Shown piece by piece: positions 20,889-34,400 of a DNA stretch of 64,000 nt (within the stretch, counting starts at the first letter, position 1; each line of letters opens with the position of its first letter). The stretch covers positions 3,325,219 through 3,389,218 of the forward strand of contig OW285191.1 of the NCBI GenBank assembly GCA_935421135.1, written 5' to 3'. The DNA comes from Bugulina stolonifera (lineage: Eukaryota; Bryozoa; Gymnolaemata; Cheilostomatida; Bugulidae). Position numbers and translations under genes: made by a program. The notes under the pieces are model-generated. The model was given only the letters and a program-made list of their open reading frames with translations, made no database searches and had not been told where the DNA came from.

Positions 20889-23205
20889 CCAAGTAGTCTG
20901 GCAGTTCTCTGCTATACAGTTAATAACTTACCTTGAATCACTTACTTTGCTAAATACATTGTGCTTAGATGAAGCATATAATATTATTACATTATAACTA
21001 TACACATACATGTACAAACATTAAATTTTTTTGGTCGTTGTAATTGCCTGTATGTACACTCCACAGTCTACACCTACTGTTTGTCTTTCATTGCTATGTG
21101 TTGATGTGGGCACTATGGCTCATGGTGTAGCTATACAAGAGGTCATTTGCTCCGTTTAATCTGACAGACCCTCGTTCTAGGTCTAAATGGTCGTTTCTGT
21201 GCCTGTTGAATTCGGCTGATATCAGATACAATGACCGCTAACTTTCTTCATTGGCTGAATATTAATTGATGATACCAATGAACTGGCACTATGGTCAGCC
21301 CATAAAACCGGCCAATAAACAAGCCTTGGCCTTGGAAGCACATGACCTCTTGTCTACCCTCACCTTTAGTATTATAGCAAACCTTTACTTCTGCTGTAGA
21401 TGCTGTTATAAACCAGTACTTTATTAATAAAGTGATGATAATCTAAGTCTAAATTGAGTGGTCAATTTCAAACTGTAAACTGAACCAAGGAGTAAAAGAA
21501 GAAGAAAGCTCGTCTTTGAGAAATATATGTGTGATATTCGCCTCAGTTTCTAAATGTGTTTAGTTGAGCTGCTGAACGTTCGTTGCAGTGAGTGGACAAC
21601 TTCCCATAGCATTATATAGACAGGAATTATTAAAGCCGAGCCTCCTCTTCCTTTTACTCCTTGACTGAACACATATAGCTCATCTGAGAATCAGGTCACC
21701 AGCTGGAATCACTCTCATTATGTTACATGTAGCATTGCATTATTAGAACTTTTCTGAGCTACATAATAAAATTGTGAAGTTGTCTTCCCTACATTTTACA
21801 CTTCTATTTGAGGGAGCATAAAGCCTCGGCTACACGAGAGGCCAATTGTTCTTTTTCAGCCTTCAGAGCCCCCTTCTGTTTGTGTTGAAAATTATACTAT
21901 TCAGTTGGAAGTTGTCTGCTCTTACACTTATATTCTCTAAGAGGAGATAACTCTTTACACTAGTCACAGTTGATGAAGAGTGTTTTCTCCAGAGAAGCCT
22001 ACTTGAACTGATTCACAGGCAGTGAATTACCAGATGTCCTATAACAATGGTATAGTCACATGCCACGTAATATTGTTGTACTGGCCTGTTGCACCCCATG
22101 TGACCTATGCACATCTGTAAACAGCAGGACCTCAATTTTCCTAGCTGCCTAGGTGATTTGCGGGACTCTAACATAGAGGAACATCTCTCACTTTTTTGCC
22201 GTTCCATGCTATGATGCTTATTGCCACCAGGTTCATTCAACGTAACCAACGACTTTACCACCTGGTAAGGTCACCCTTGACCATTAGCAGTCAGTCTCAT
22301 GCTATATCTCAACCATCAAGTTAGTATTCCAGTCTATCAAGCCTGTTGATGTCAGTCACTACTCTTTAGTAGTCTGTTCCATGAGCCATCACTAGGAGAG
22401 GGCAGCACCTCTATAGAGTGATAGTTGGATATATCTTGTATTGTTTAGTATGCCAGATGGGCATTGCACTGGACCTGGTTGACCCCCTAGTCAGAAAATG
22501 CACGTGATATTGTACTTTATATTTAGTCAGAAGGGCATGTGCTAGAAGGCTGACATCCAATCCAGGTGTTTAGCAATTTTTATTGACCAAATTAATTGGA
22601 TGAGCAAATACTAAAATACATGTTTGTAATTAAAATAAAGATATTTTATGCATAAAGTGTTGTTAGGAAAATATACCTATCTATAATATTATTTGTAAAG
22701 ATACACTTCAAATTGAGATATGAGAGCTGGCAGTACTTCGTATTTTGTTAATCATCCACATAACTGCACAAAATCAATCAGAATAAATAAATAACATTGA
22801 CAATTCAATTATAATTTACTAATAGCATTAGCTATCCAATCAGCGATGAACAATGAGCAAAACATTGACATAAACTAAGATGAAGCCTGTCAGAGCGCTA
22901 GAAGATTGTGGCTAAAAAGGAAGGATATCAACTAAAGCATAATGTGGGGGCAAGTAAAATGTGGGGGAAGGAGAGAGAAGGCCAATGCATTATATACAAT
23001 ATGTCCTCATATTAAAATACAGGTATGTATAAAGTAAATAAATATAATTATATCATTCCATCTCTTTTAGAAATATACAAATATGCACATCCATAGTTGC
23101 ATGCACAGGATTGAAGCAGTGGTGTGCACAAGCCCATAGTTTCAATATTTTGAGTTCTTGACGATTAATACATGTATGATAAGAAGACGGTGTGTTATGG
23201 TGTTG
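20889..23205. other. Convergent intergenic region between the TRIM-like gene and TOGARAM1
   Basis: 2.3 kb with no recognised gene. It holds an inverted-repeat element at about 21137-21355 and a related-looking motif near 21830. TTTATT at about 22577-22582 reads AATAAA on the minus strand and could be a distal TOGARAM1 polyadenylation signal (weak). Confidence 0.4.
21137..21355. mobile_element. Small inverted-repeat element (MITE-like)
   Basis: The ends are imperfect inverted repeats of about 20-25 bases, ACAAGAGGTCATTTGCTCC on the left and GGAAGCACATGACCTCTTGT on the right. No coding frame lies inside. A clear target duplication was not resolved, so the superfamily is open. Confidence 0.5.
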
Positions 23206-25426
23206 CTAGGTAACCTTAGCCTTGCTTCCACTTAACTCTCTGACTTGGGCCACAAGCTGAGGGTTGGAGCCTGGTGCACTAGCACACAGGTCAAATAGAG
23301 AAGGTCCTATCAGATTGTATAGTTGAGCAATGTAGTCACTGATTGACTCTCGCAATATTGACGTACAGCCACCCGATGAGATAGACTTGGCCAAGTTCCA
23401 AGCAAGCGGCAGTCCATGAAGAGTGACCTGCTTGGGCTTCACAGAATACACTTTTTTGGATAAATCTACAAATACATGTAAGAGGTGATGAAATAATAAA
23501 CAACCAATCAGGTGTTTGCATCTAGTTCAAGACTGCCCAATCATGGTCACCTCATCTATAACTTAACTATCAGTGAATGAGTTACTAGTATTGAATGAGT
23601 TACTAGTAGTAAATAAGTTACTAGTAGTGAATCAGTTACTAGTAGTGAATCAGTTACTAGTAGTGAATCAGTTACTAGTAGTGAATCAGTTACTAGTAGT
23701 GAATCAGTTACTAGTAGTGAATCAGTTACTAGTAGTGAATCAGTTACTAGTAGTGAATCAGTTACTAGTAGTGAATCAGTTACTAGTAGTGAATCAGTTA
23801 CTAGTAGTAAATAAGTTACTAGTAGTGAATCAGTTACTAGTAGTGAATCAGTTACTAGTAGTGAATCAGTTACTAGTAGTGAATCAGTTACTAGTAGTGA
23901 ATCAGTTACTAGTAGTGAATCAGTTACTAGTAGTAAATCAGTTACTAGTAGTGAATCAGTTACTAGTAACTCCTACTAGATATTTAGATTAGTAAATACA
24001 ACGAACAGCTGTACATGTAGATATGCAGCAGGAAAGAAGTAAACATATAGGGGACTATCTCTTACATGTGACTCTGTCAATGACGTCTGGCTTAGTCTTG
24101 GCTGTAGCGTTCATAGCCACTTGTACAAAAGGTAAAAACAGCACTGTGTGGTCTACAATGGAAATTCACCAATATGAGATTTGTGTAAAAGTGTGTGTGT
24201 AGTCGTATCATACAGCATAGTGTAGGATGTGTATGTGGTAGTGGCATACAGTATAGTGTAGGATGTGTATGTGGCAGTGGCATACAGCATAGTGTAGGAT
24301 GTGTATGTGGTAGTGGCATACAGCATAGTGTAGGATGTGTATATGGTAGTGGCATACAGCATAGTGTAGGATGTGTATGTGGTAGTGGCATACAGTATAG
24401 TGTAGGATGTGTATATGGTAGTGGCATACAGTATAATGAGAACATGGAGAGCTGGTATCGATAACTTTAAGTTGGCAACTGATCAAAAGAATTGTTGCTC
24501 CATCTATTCCAAGGAAACATGTGAAACTAACAGGGAAAGTAAGGAGGTGTACATGTATATGTGTAATCACTGACCACTGACCTATGTTATTAATAAAGGC
24601 ATCTAATAGGTTTGAAGTCTTCTCGTAGATGTCTTTGTTCTTGGAAGCGAGGCCGGTGGCAGTGTTCTGTACGAGGAGGGTAACTGAGGCAGGAGGGATG
24701 TCTTGTCTGACCTGAGACAGCATGACACTCAGACTCTCTAGTGCATGCAGTGCTACCTTGGAGTTGGAGTCTTTCACCAGCAGTGAGTACTTGTCAAATA
24801 TCTGCATGTACACAGTATAATAATTAGTCTAATATACTCATTCAACAATGCACCATGGGACAGTGTCTAATTAAACCAGTAGAAATATTGCAAAGGTTAG
24901 TACAGATACCACTGAGATCTGACTGCTATACAAAACAAGTGTCTTTGTGAAATAGGTTTATGTCACAGTTCAATTCCCCCAAGAGTTATTCTACTCATCT
25001 TTAGGTAAAGTTGTAGACGCTCAACTCTTACAAAATGCAGCATGTTTCAGTGTCAAACTAACGGAGCGTATCAATGAGCTAGGATTGGCATATGTGTAAG
25101 CTGAAACTGAACTAAAGTCGCCATATTTGTGATGGCATCTGTTAAATAGCCAATCTTACTCTAAAGGGTCAAAAAGACATCTTAAAACCACATATAAATG
25201 TGAATGTGTAGTTATACTGTACATACAGCGTTGCAGTAAGTAATATCACTGTATATGTACCTTAATAGACTGGGCTGATACTATCCTAGGTTTAGTCTGT
25301 ACAATGCTGACAAGGTCTGAGATACCGTCATATCTGATATTCCACTGACTAGCGGTCATCTTCTCCAGTAACTGACCAGCCTCTTCACTGCCGTGTGACC
25401 CACCCACAGACTTCCTGGAGGCAACA
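23206..25426 (-). CDS. TOGARAM1: TOGARAM1 exons 21-24: TOG4 domain and C-terminus
   Basis: Exons 25426-25261, 24801-24582, 24119-24066 and 23465-23206. TOG4 contains WNIRYDGISDLVSIVQ, IFDKYSLLVKDSNSKVALHAL and SKNKDIYEKTSNLLDAF, each with a clear vertebrate counterpart. The last exon ends REL...KAKVT and TAG at 23208-23206. Exon 23 is only 54 bases, between two tandem-repeat-rich introns, and would be easy for a gene finder to miss. Confidence 0.9.
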
Positions 25427-28400
25427 CTGTAAGACAACGGAGTGTATGAGTAAAGCCTTACTAACAATATGATATATTATTATACTCTTAAACCACTGAA
25501 ATAGTACAGCCGTTACACAGTTACACACAGCACAGGTAACTTTGTAATGCTACAGCAAACATTGGACATTTTACAAATGTGAATTTGACTACAGTACATA
25601 ATATTATATGCATTAGAAAGCTACATAATTTCTAAATAATCAGTAGCCGGCAGGTAGCTATACTTATCAGAGAAAGGCTCAATATTTATTGGTTAAATCT
25701 GGCCATTACCTGGTAGCATTAGAGAGAGTAGAGTCAGCACTACTAGTACGGGAGGCGCGGTTCATCGTCCCACTCCTCCTTGTACCCTTGGCACTAGGTG
25801 TATCGCTGGGCATCTCTCCAATACCTTTAACTTTGAGGGTCTCCACAGTCTGCAGCACTTCCCTGGTATCTTTTGCTGTAGTGTGCTTACGCAGCATCGG
25901 CTCAAAGTCCGGGTGTTGGCTGATTGCCAGCAAGATATTCCTGGCATACCACCTACAACATATTACACTGTATGTACATGTACCAGTTACAGTATATATT
26001 ACACTGTATATACATGTACCACCTATATTATACCATACATACTATATTTACACATTCTATGTCCACTCTACCTGGTTAACTGAGAGGCATCCCGGCATAG
26101 ACTAGCTACTGCAGGTACAATCTTATCTGTCAGGTCCTTCACCCCGCTGAGTAGTTTTCCAGGGCCGAGTTTATCACACAGTGAAAGCATGTGTTGAGCT
26201 GCAACTGTACGGACTAGTGGGTTCTTGTGCCTGGAATATACAGTGGATATACAGTGGACATACAGTGGACAAACAGTGTACATACAGTGGACATACAGTG
26301 GACATACAGTGGACAAACAGTGTACATACAGTGGACATACAGTAGACATACAGTGTACATACAGTGGACATACAGTGGACAAACAGTGGACATACAGTGG
26401 ACAAACAGTGGACATACAGTGGACAAACAGTGTACATACAGTAGACAAACAGTGGACATACGGTGGACATACATGTCCATGCGAGATACGACCCACCAAT
26501 TGGCAAGGCATGATGGATTGACTTACTGAGAGCCAGCAAGTATAATGGCTGCTAGGCACCGGTGTGGAGTTGTCTCATTCACCATCATTACCAGCGTCTT
26601 TTCCAGCTCAGCTCGGATAAACTCATTGGTCTCCCCATTCTTGGGTAGAAGTACTTTGGCACATGTGTCCAGCTCCTGTAAGGAATCAGTGCTGACTTTA
26701 TAAATTAATCAAATAGATATTTAGTGGGGAGAATCAGCCTGTTGTTGTATGCACATCAGTTATTGATACCATAGCTTGTTGGTTGAGATGCAACTTGTAA
26801 ATGAAGACCCTCCCATATTATACAAGCTTTTTCAGAATTTTGGCCGTTGTAAGAAAGGGTACACAAATAAAAAACATTTTCAAAAGTTCACATCAGTCAA
26901 TAACTACTATTGCAAGCTTTAGAATTGATCACTCATAGACCAATCACGTGCTGCATACTGCATGATTGTCACTAGCTTGGGGCAGATCTCGAACCATCAA
27001 CACACAGCTACATACAGATAGATGCACAAGGACATACCGGACATACACAGAAATAGCGTACATAGACATACATAGTAACACATGCACGCAGACATACATA
27101 GTAACACATGTACATAGACATACATAGTAACACATGCACATAGACATAGATATAAAATACACTACTGACCGTGTCCATCAACTTCTTCAGTGAAGAGAAC
27201 ATATCAGCCAGTGCTGTAATAGCGAGTCTGGCAACCTGACTCCTCAAGTTCTGGACTTCTGCCAAGATAGCCAAAGTAACCGCATGAACAGAACCAGACA
27301 GTACATCAGTGTGAAACCGGGAGAGCCGCCGTATCTTGGCGATGGCGTCCATTTTATTCGACCTACAAATATGTCGGAATGCATTATATGGGTATGGCCT
27401 ACAGAACTGTGTTTATAATATACCAACTACCAACCCCTTTCTGAGATATTCATAGAAGCAAATTTAGTTTTCAATGTACAATCAAAGTAGATATCAATAA
27501 CCTGGTGTTTTGGGCTCATCAAGTCTGCCCTCAGATCCCAGCCTCATTAATAAACACATGGTACAAGAGAGTTACTGTATTTCATTTTTAGGAAGTTCCC
27601 ATCTCGGTGGGGTTGTGGATAAATTACATGGAATACTAGATTTATTGTTGTAAATGTATATCGGCAGCCATTTTGCTGGCGATACTATGGAGCCTGGCAT
27701 TGTTGAACTGTATACACTGACGACTTTTCATGAAGGGCAGCAAGGATGGCTCAAGAAAAACATGTTCACTACAAGTTCAAGTCGAGTCATCAAAAAGCTT
27801 GTAACAATAGTTCAAGCTCCTTGTGAACACAGAACAGAACAGAACAGAAGAGGAGATTTCCTGTTAATATAACACAGAGAGGGGATAATTACCAATCATC
27901 AGTAGCTATGAGTCTCATGGCATCTTTGAAGGCTACAGATGGCTTAGTAAATGGTCTGTCTACCTCCTCTACAAGAGAGTGCTGTGACTGTATAGAGCCA
28001 GGGGACATGACTCCCGACGAGAAAGCATCCTTACCCACACCTTCAATAGCTGGGGAGGTAGATGATGGAGCAGGGGTCTTTATAGGTGAGTTACCTGCTA
28101 AGAGTGGAATGCATACAAAGCATTATAAACCCCATGTGCATGTTCACACACCTATGCATGTCCATGGCATACTCATATACTTAAATATAAACCAGGGGCA
28201 GACTACACATACCTATCCTCAGCTGGGTGTTGGCCTCTGCTTGCCTTCTACTCTCAGCTAACTCTCTCCGTTCAATCTCTTGCTGCTGTTTCTTTTTCTT
28301 CAGTTCTTGTTCCTAAAAAAGACGTTCCAAAATAACCTGTTATAATTCGTGAGTGGGCAGACAGATAGATAGACCTGACTAACTGGCTGACTGACTAACT

Positions 28401-31400
28401 GACCGATGTAGTGAATAACTGACCTGTTCTAGTTTACGCTTCTCTTGTGCAGCAATGGCAGCCAACTCTTTTTCCTTCTGTAAACGTTTGGCAGCTGCAG
28501 CCTCTTCCTGTCTCTCTATTTTCTTCTGCTGTGCTCTCTCTTTCAGACCCTTAGACATCTGTAGACTGTCTGTCTCCTGCTCCACTTCCTATTATGTATA
28601 TTGTACATTGTGTACGTGTAAAATGTACATTGTGTACGTGTATATTGTACATTGTGTACGTGTATATTGTATATTGTGTACGTGTATATTGTACATTGTG
28701 TACGTGTATATTGTACACTTTGTATGTGTATATTGTACATTGTGTACGTGTATATTGTACATTGTGTACGTATATGCTGTACATTGTGTATGTGTATATT
28801 GTACATTGTGTACGTGTATATTGTACATTGCGTACGTGTATATTGTAAACTGTGTACGTGTATATTGTACATTGTGTACGTGTATATTGTACATTTTGTA
28901 TGTGTATATTGTACATTGTGTATGTGTAGGCCTATATTGTGTAAGTGTATATTGTAGTGTATATTGTGTACGTGTATATTGTACATTGTGTATATGTATG
29001 CGGCAGTGATATCAAATCTACAGTCTACTGTATTACACATTATATAATACAGTATAGATTACATGCAAATACACATTACAGTGTATATCTATTATACATA
29101 ATAATGAATATGTAGTATATTACATACCTCATCATCCAAAGCATGCATAGATTCACTGGTAGGATACGTCAGTGTACTATAGCCAGAAGACTGTGATTTA
29201 CTATTATTATTGGATTTATCTCCTCTCTTCATAAATTCCCTTTCCTTGCCACTATCTCCTCCCTCAAACATTCCTACAAATAAAATAGCCAGGAATATAC
29301 TTGCATAGACACACAGCATGTGTTAGTACAACCATAACGTAACGATAATACCTAGCCAAGCATGGGAATGTCTAGTCCGCATCTAAGACAAGGATAGGTG
29401 CCAGTCTCAAGTAACCCTATACCATTATTTGATCTAGACTTAGTTCCTGCACTTTGTCTGTTTCTTATGGCAGGCAATATAATTAATGATTCCCAGAATC
29501 TTCCGGCAGCGTTATACTTGATTCATATAGAGATCAATTTCCCATAATTTCATTTCAATTTGGGCCAAAAAATGCCAAAATATTATACAAAATTCTCATA
29601 GACTAGCTGGCTGTATTAACTGCACTTACTGACCTTACCACGACCTACATTTTAATCATAACAGAACTCTGAAAAAACATTTTGAAACCTTGCCAAAATC
29701 ATAATACATTTCTGTTGTCGTTATATGCAAGCCTTTGATAGTGGCAGCACAGTGTCAATTTTGTTTCTAACTCATCATTCTTCAAAGTTGTTGTTTAAAA
29801 AGAGTCGATATAACCCCGTTTGACAATCTTATACCATCCACCGCCCACATATTACCCATAAGTCTGTAGCAGAAAATCCTACCTCTCCCAATCACTGTAA
29901 CTAGGTCTGCATCATCATCAATAGGTATCATACCAGGAGCGGAGCTAGCGGATAAACCAAGGGGTGATAGAGAACTGCCAGTGCCTACATCATAACATAT
30001 AACACACAAATCACACAACAGCACAACATTAAAATATAGAGTTATGTCCCCCTTAACAACTCCAGCTGGAAGACATACTGTGATACAACTCCACAGGTGA
30101 TAGTCAACTAAAAGTATTGCATATAATAACTATATACTGTAGTGTATACATGCACATGTATACTAGTAATGCTCTATTCTTCTGTTTAAAGTAAAGGACC
30201 TGGTAGCCCAACATTCATTGATATCCACTCATGTAGAAGTAACAATATCAAGCTTTGTTCATAGTCAGAGCAATTTGTTATACATTTGTCCCTTCATAGC
30301 AATGCTTAAACTTTGGAGTTATGCTCTCGATATTTGGAATCATAGAGGGTAAGATAACTCCACAGAAGAAGAGTGCTTCCATATTTAAATCATAACAGAT
30401 GCACAATCAAACCATCACATCAGAATTAACAGCCAAACAGTAGTCTATACAGTGCTCATGTGCTCTATCCAAGAGTAACACTCTGTACAACGTACCAACT
30501 TTGCTGGGTCGCCTTTTCTTTACAGAGTTGTGCTTAGGTGGCGTACCAACCGTTTCGTCAGTATATCCTTTGCCCACCACAGCTACCATCTCACCTTTAT
30601 CTGGAGTCGTGCTGCCCACCGAGCTCCGGCTACTTGACTGTTTTATTTTACTCACCAAACTGTCTGACTTGATCAACTCTACACAATCGGATTAAAGATG
30701 AGTATTAACCATACATGTAATTATGTATACATTTACATTTCTCTCTGTACATGTTTACAATAATTTGAGAAAGACTGGACTACTACTAGATGTAAAAATC
30801 CCGGAATAACAATAAGCTTGGAGGGATAACTCCAAACGGGTATGTAGTACATACCCAGTGTATACTATGTACATCGAAGTAAGTGTATAACATAATATGG
30901 TAGACACGGCCACGCATAGTACAACTATAGGATATGTAAACTCACTTGGTTCATTGCCGTTGTTGTTGAGACCAGATATAGGTTGAACTGCTGGAATCTT
31001 CTCTGGCCTCTCATTGGACAGTTCTGAGTAGCTCTTTGACTTAGCCTGTGAGTTATGTCTGGCTAGCTTAGGTTTGGCTTCAAATGGGTTATCTCCGTTG
31101 GTAGAGAAAGATCTGTGGATAAAATGACCTCTTCAGTTAGTAATATTGCATACAAGCTACTAAATAGTACATTGTTACATTAGCGATATCATATAAGATT
31201 GACCACACTTGGGAATAGCATTATACAGTAACTATAACATTACATTAGGTATTATAGAGGGATGCAGCTCGCAATACAGAAGCATACAGGTATATGTATA
31301 TGTAAACTAACTTGTTTGTGGTAGGAGAGGGGGTGGGGTCTGTATCCTGTCTCTCCAACTTTTCAAACAGCTTTGTCAGCTTCTTCTTGGAAGCAGAACT

Positions 31401-34400
31401 TCTGATCTTATTCAAACTTGCGTTCAGCTGAACAGTAAGTGTAGAGTAAAGAGTAAGTACAGTAAAGAGTAAGTAGAGTAAGTACTGGTAAATACTGTAA
31501 TTATACATGTACTCATAAGTATAAGCATACACATGTGTTATATATATATAAGTATAAAGACATACATTGTACGGATCGGGACTAACACAGTGGTACACCT
31601 ACATGTATGTAAGCACATACAATTACGTATTAACTCGAAATAGAATTGTTCCTATGACATGGTATAATATAACATATACATAGCATAGAGTATCTCATCA
31701 TTGCACTTAGTGTACATAAGAAGTTAAAGCAAGCATACTGAAATATAGCGGTGCACCGAGAGCTAGCGTAGCCTAAGCTAAACTTGGAACTGAGGCTATA
31801 CCTCTGTACCTCAGACTATCTATTGGAAACTTGACTATTTGGAAAATGTAAGTTTGGAATAAGATGCTCAGTAAAAGTATCATACAAGGAGTATACAGGT
31901 AAGGAGTATACAGTTAAGGACTTAACACAGTCCCACATACATATGTACACTTGGATAAAGTGTTCCCCAGCATCTGGTTACTAAATGAAATTTCTAACTG
32001 TTCATATCCTTGCCAACTACGATGCAGAAATAATGAGAAATAGATAGAGAGCAATCAATATGAAGTGCCGCGGGTGTAGGGGGTGATACTGAATACCCTA
32101 ACTTACTGCATGTACATAGCCCATGTTCTGTGTCTACGAAGGCAGTGTACTGTACGCGTATTATCTATACATATACAGTATAAATATACAGAAGATACCT
32201 TAGACACAGTACATATAACCATGTATATACAGGCACAGGTACAGCGGGTAGGCCTACATGTAGATACACTGTACATGTATCTACATGTAGCTATATGATG
32301 TATTTACCTCTCTATCACCAATTATCTGTAGGGTATGATAACAATGTCATATATATACGCTATTGGCTAAACAGGTACAAATAATGTACATAGAACATAA
32401 TTATTTTGTAGCATAAATTATAGGTTAGTGAAAGTACATGTAGATGTATAACAAATAATATACTCATTGTACTGCAGACATGTATTACATCTCCAGTGTA
32501 TGTACTCATTGCAATATACTACTAGTCAGTACAATATGCCCTGACAAGTCCAGTCTAATACACTGTAACTGTTAGTGTTATATAACAAGTGGTCAATCAA
32601 GTACAATAAACACTGGGTGTGTATACTACAGTTGCTATAACATACTATTCATTCACTGCTTACAATAATAAAACACAACACAATATAAAAATCTCTTACA
32701 AACCATTACAATGAACTGATTCTTTAAGATCATTGATTTTATGCTGACAAATTCCTTGTATTATATAATCTATTACTATACAACAGGAATTGTATTGTGT
32801 GAAAGCAGACCTGGGAAATAACTGCACTGCATAGTACCTACAGACAAACAGCATACAGTGGTCTAGTCATTCAGACCTGGCCATGAGCTACTGATGCTAC
32901 TATTCAACCATATACACATCACATGACATAGCCTCACCTGAGGAACCTCGCCGTTGCCATCGCCACCCCCTTCTCCGACGTCATCGGCTGTAGCCACTGG
33001 ACTAAGACTCTTGGGTATTGGTGGCATCCTGCCAGGTTTCTTAGCTCCATTTTTCCTGTTGATCGGGGCTGCTTTGATTGGAATATTGGAGGGAGGGGTG
33101 ACTACAATATGTGACAGTAAAGTAGCGTTTACACAGCGTTTACATAGGGTAATTTATAGCCAGACTGATAAATCGCCTGGTTAGAAGATTTATCATGGCG
33201 ATTTATTGCCACAACAAAATCTCCAAGAGTGTAAACACAAAATCTCCAGGATTGATCATCAGGTGTTTTGTGGTCAAGATACAAAGTACATGTATATATT
33301 AATCTTCAGCTATAAATCGCTTAAATGGGTCCATGGTCTATTCAAGCGATTTATCGCCAGAAAAACAGAGCTGGGACCAAGTCATGGATTTGACTTGAAT
33401 TATCAAGTCAAGTCACAAGTCGACTTGGCTTGGACTTGCCAACATGCTGACTTGACTTTGACTTGCACATCAATGTGACTTGACTTGGACACATGAATGA
33501 CTTGTGACTTTGACTTGGTTTCTGCCAAGACAACATGGAGGATAAACATTTTGTACAGTCTCAACCGCAGTGCCAATATTACCACACATATAGGCTAGTT
33601 GCCATAATTATATAACAACATACATGCCAAGCTACACCTTGGCATGGTTTTTCATGCATTGGGATGGCTGCTAAAAAAAAAAAGTGATGTTTTAGAAAAG
33701 CAAAATTTTTGGAGTTGTCTCCCACTTGACTAGCATTTCGACTTGCAAGTAGACAAGTCGACTTCGACTTGACTTGTGACTTGCTTGATGGCTGACTTGT
33801 ACTTACTTGAGGCAGCACTGACTTGACTTGGACTTGACTCCAAAATTTTAAAAATGACTTGAATTGTTTACTTGCAAGTCTACTTGGACCCAACTCTGCA
33901 GAAAAATCTCAGTATAAATGTAGCTTTCTGGGGATTTTGTAGCTTGACCACAAAATTACAGAGATCAAATTATAGAAATCTTGTGCTTTCATTGGATGAT
34001 TTTTGTTGAAGAGATAAATCGCCCAGTGTAAGGTGCCCGCTATATGGACAGTGACAATGTAAAGTGGTGCTCTGCTATAATGGGGTGCTCTGCTATAATC
34101 ACAGTGACAGCTGACCAATAACATACAACAATGAGTCAACCCTACAGTATTTTGGAGTAGAGCAGAATTTAGTGCAGTAGGATCTGGCACTCCATGCATG
34201 TGTACACAAGAAGGTGTAACCTTGTAACAACGAACCTCTCATGGGTGGTGTGCTCTCATCATACTCCCACGTGTTGCTAGAGAAAGCGGAAGCAGCAGTG
34301 GTTCCCTCGCCAACTAAATCATACGAACATATAAGGGTGCAATAGCAGCAGTGTGATATATATTATAGAGGATATAGCACGGTAGCAGTGTAATATTGTG

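Noticed and set aside
23573..23992. 139-residue open frame of LLVVNQ repeats
   Set aside because: Pure 18 bp minisatellite in an intron of TOGARAM1; no start context, splice sites or homology.
26068..26559. Cys/Val/His-rich frames on both strands
   Set aside because: Most of it is the 11 bp array; only 26072-26230 on the minus strand is a true exon.
27908..28261. 117-residue plus-strand frame
   Set aside because: Antisense shadow of TOGARAM1 exons 15 and 16.
28455..29040. Several long frames on both strands
   Set aside because: They arise from the 22 bp tandem array and from the antisense of TOGARAM1 exon 14.
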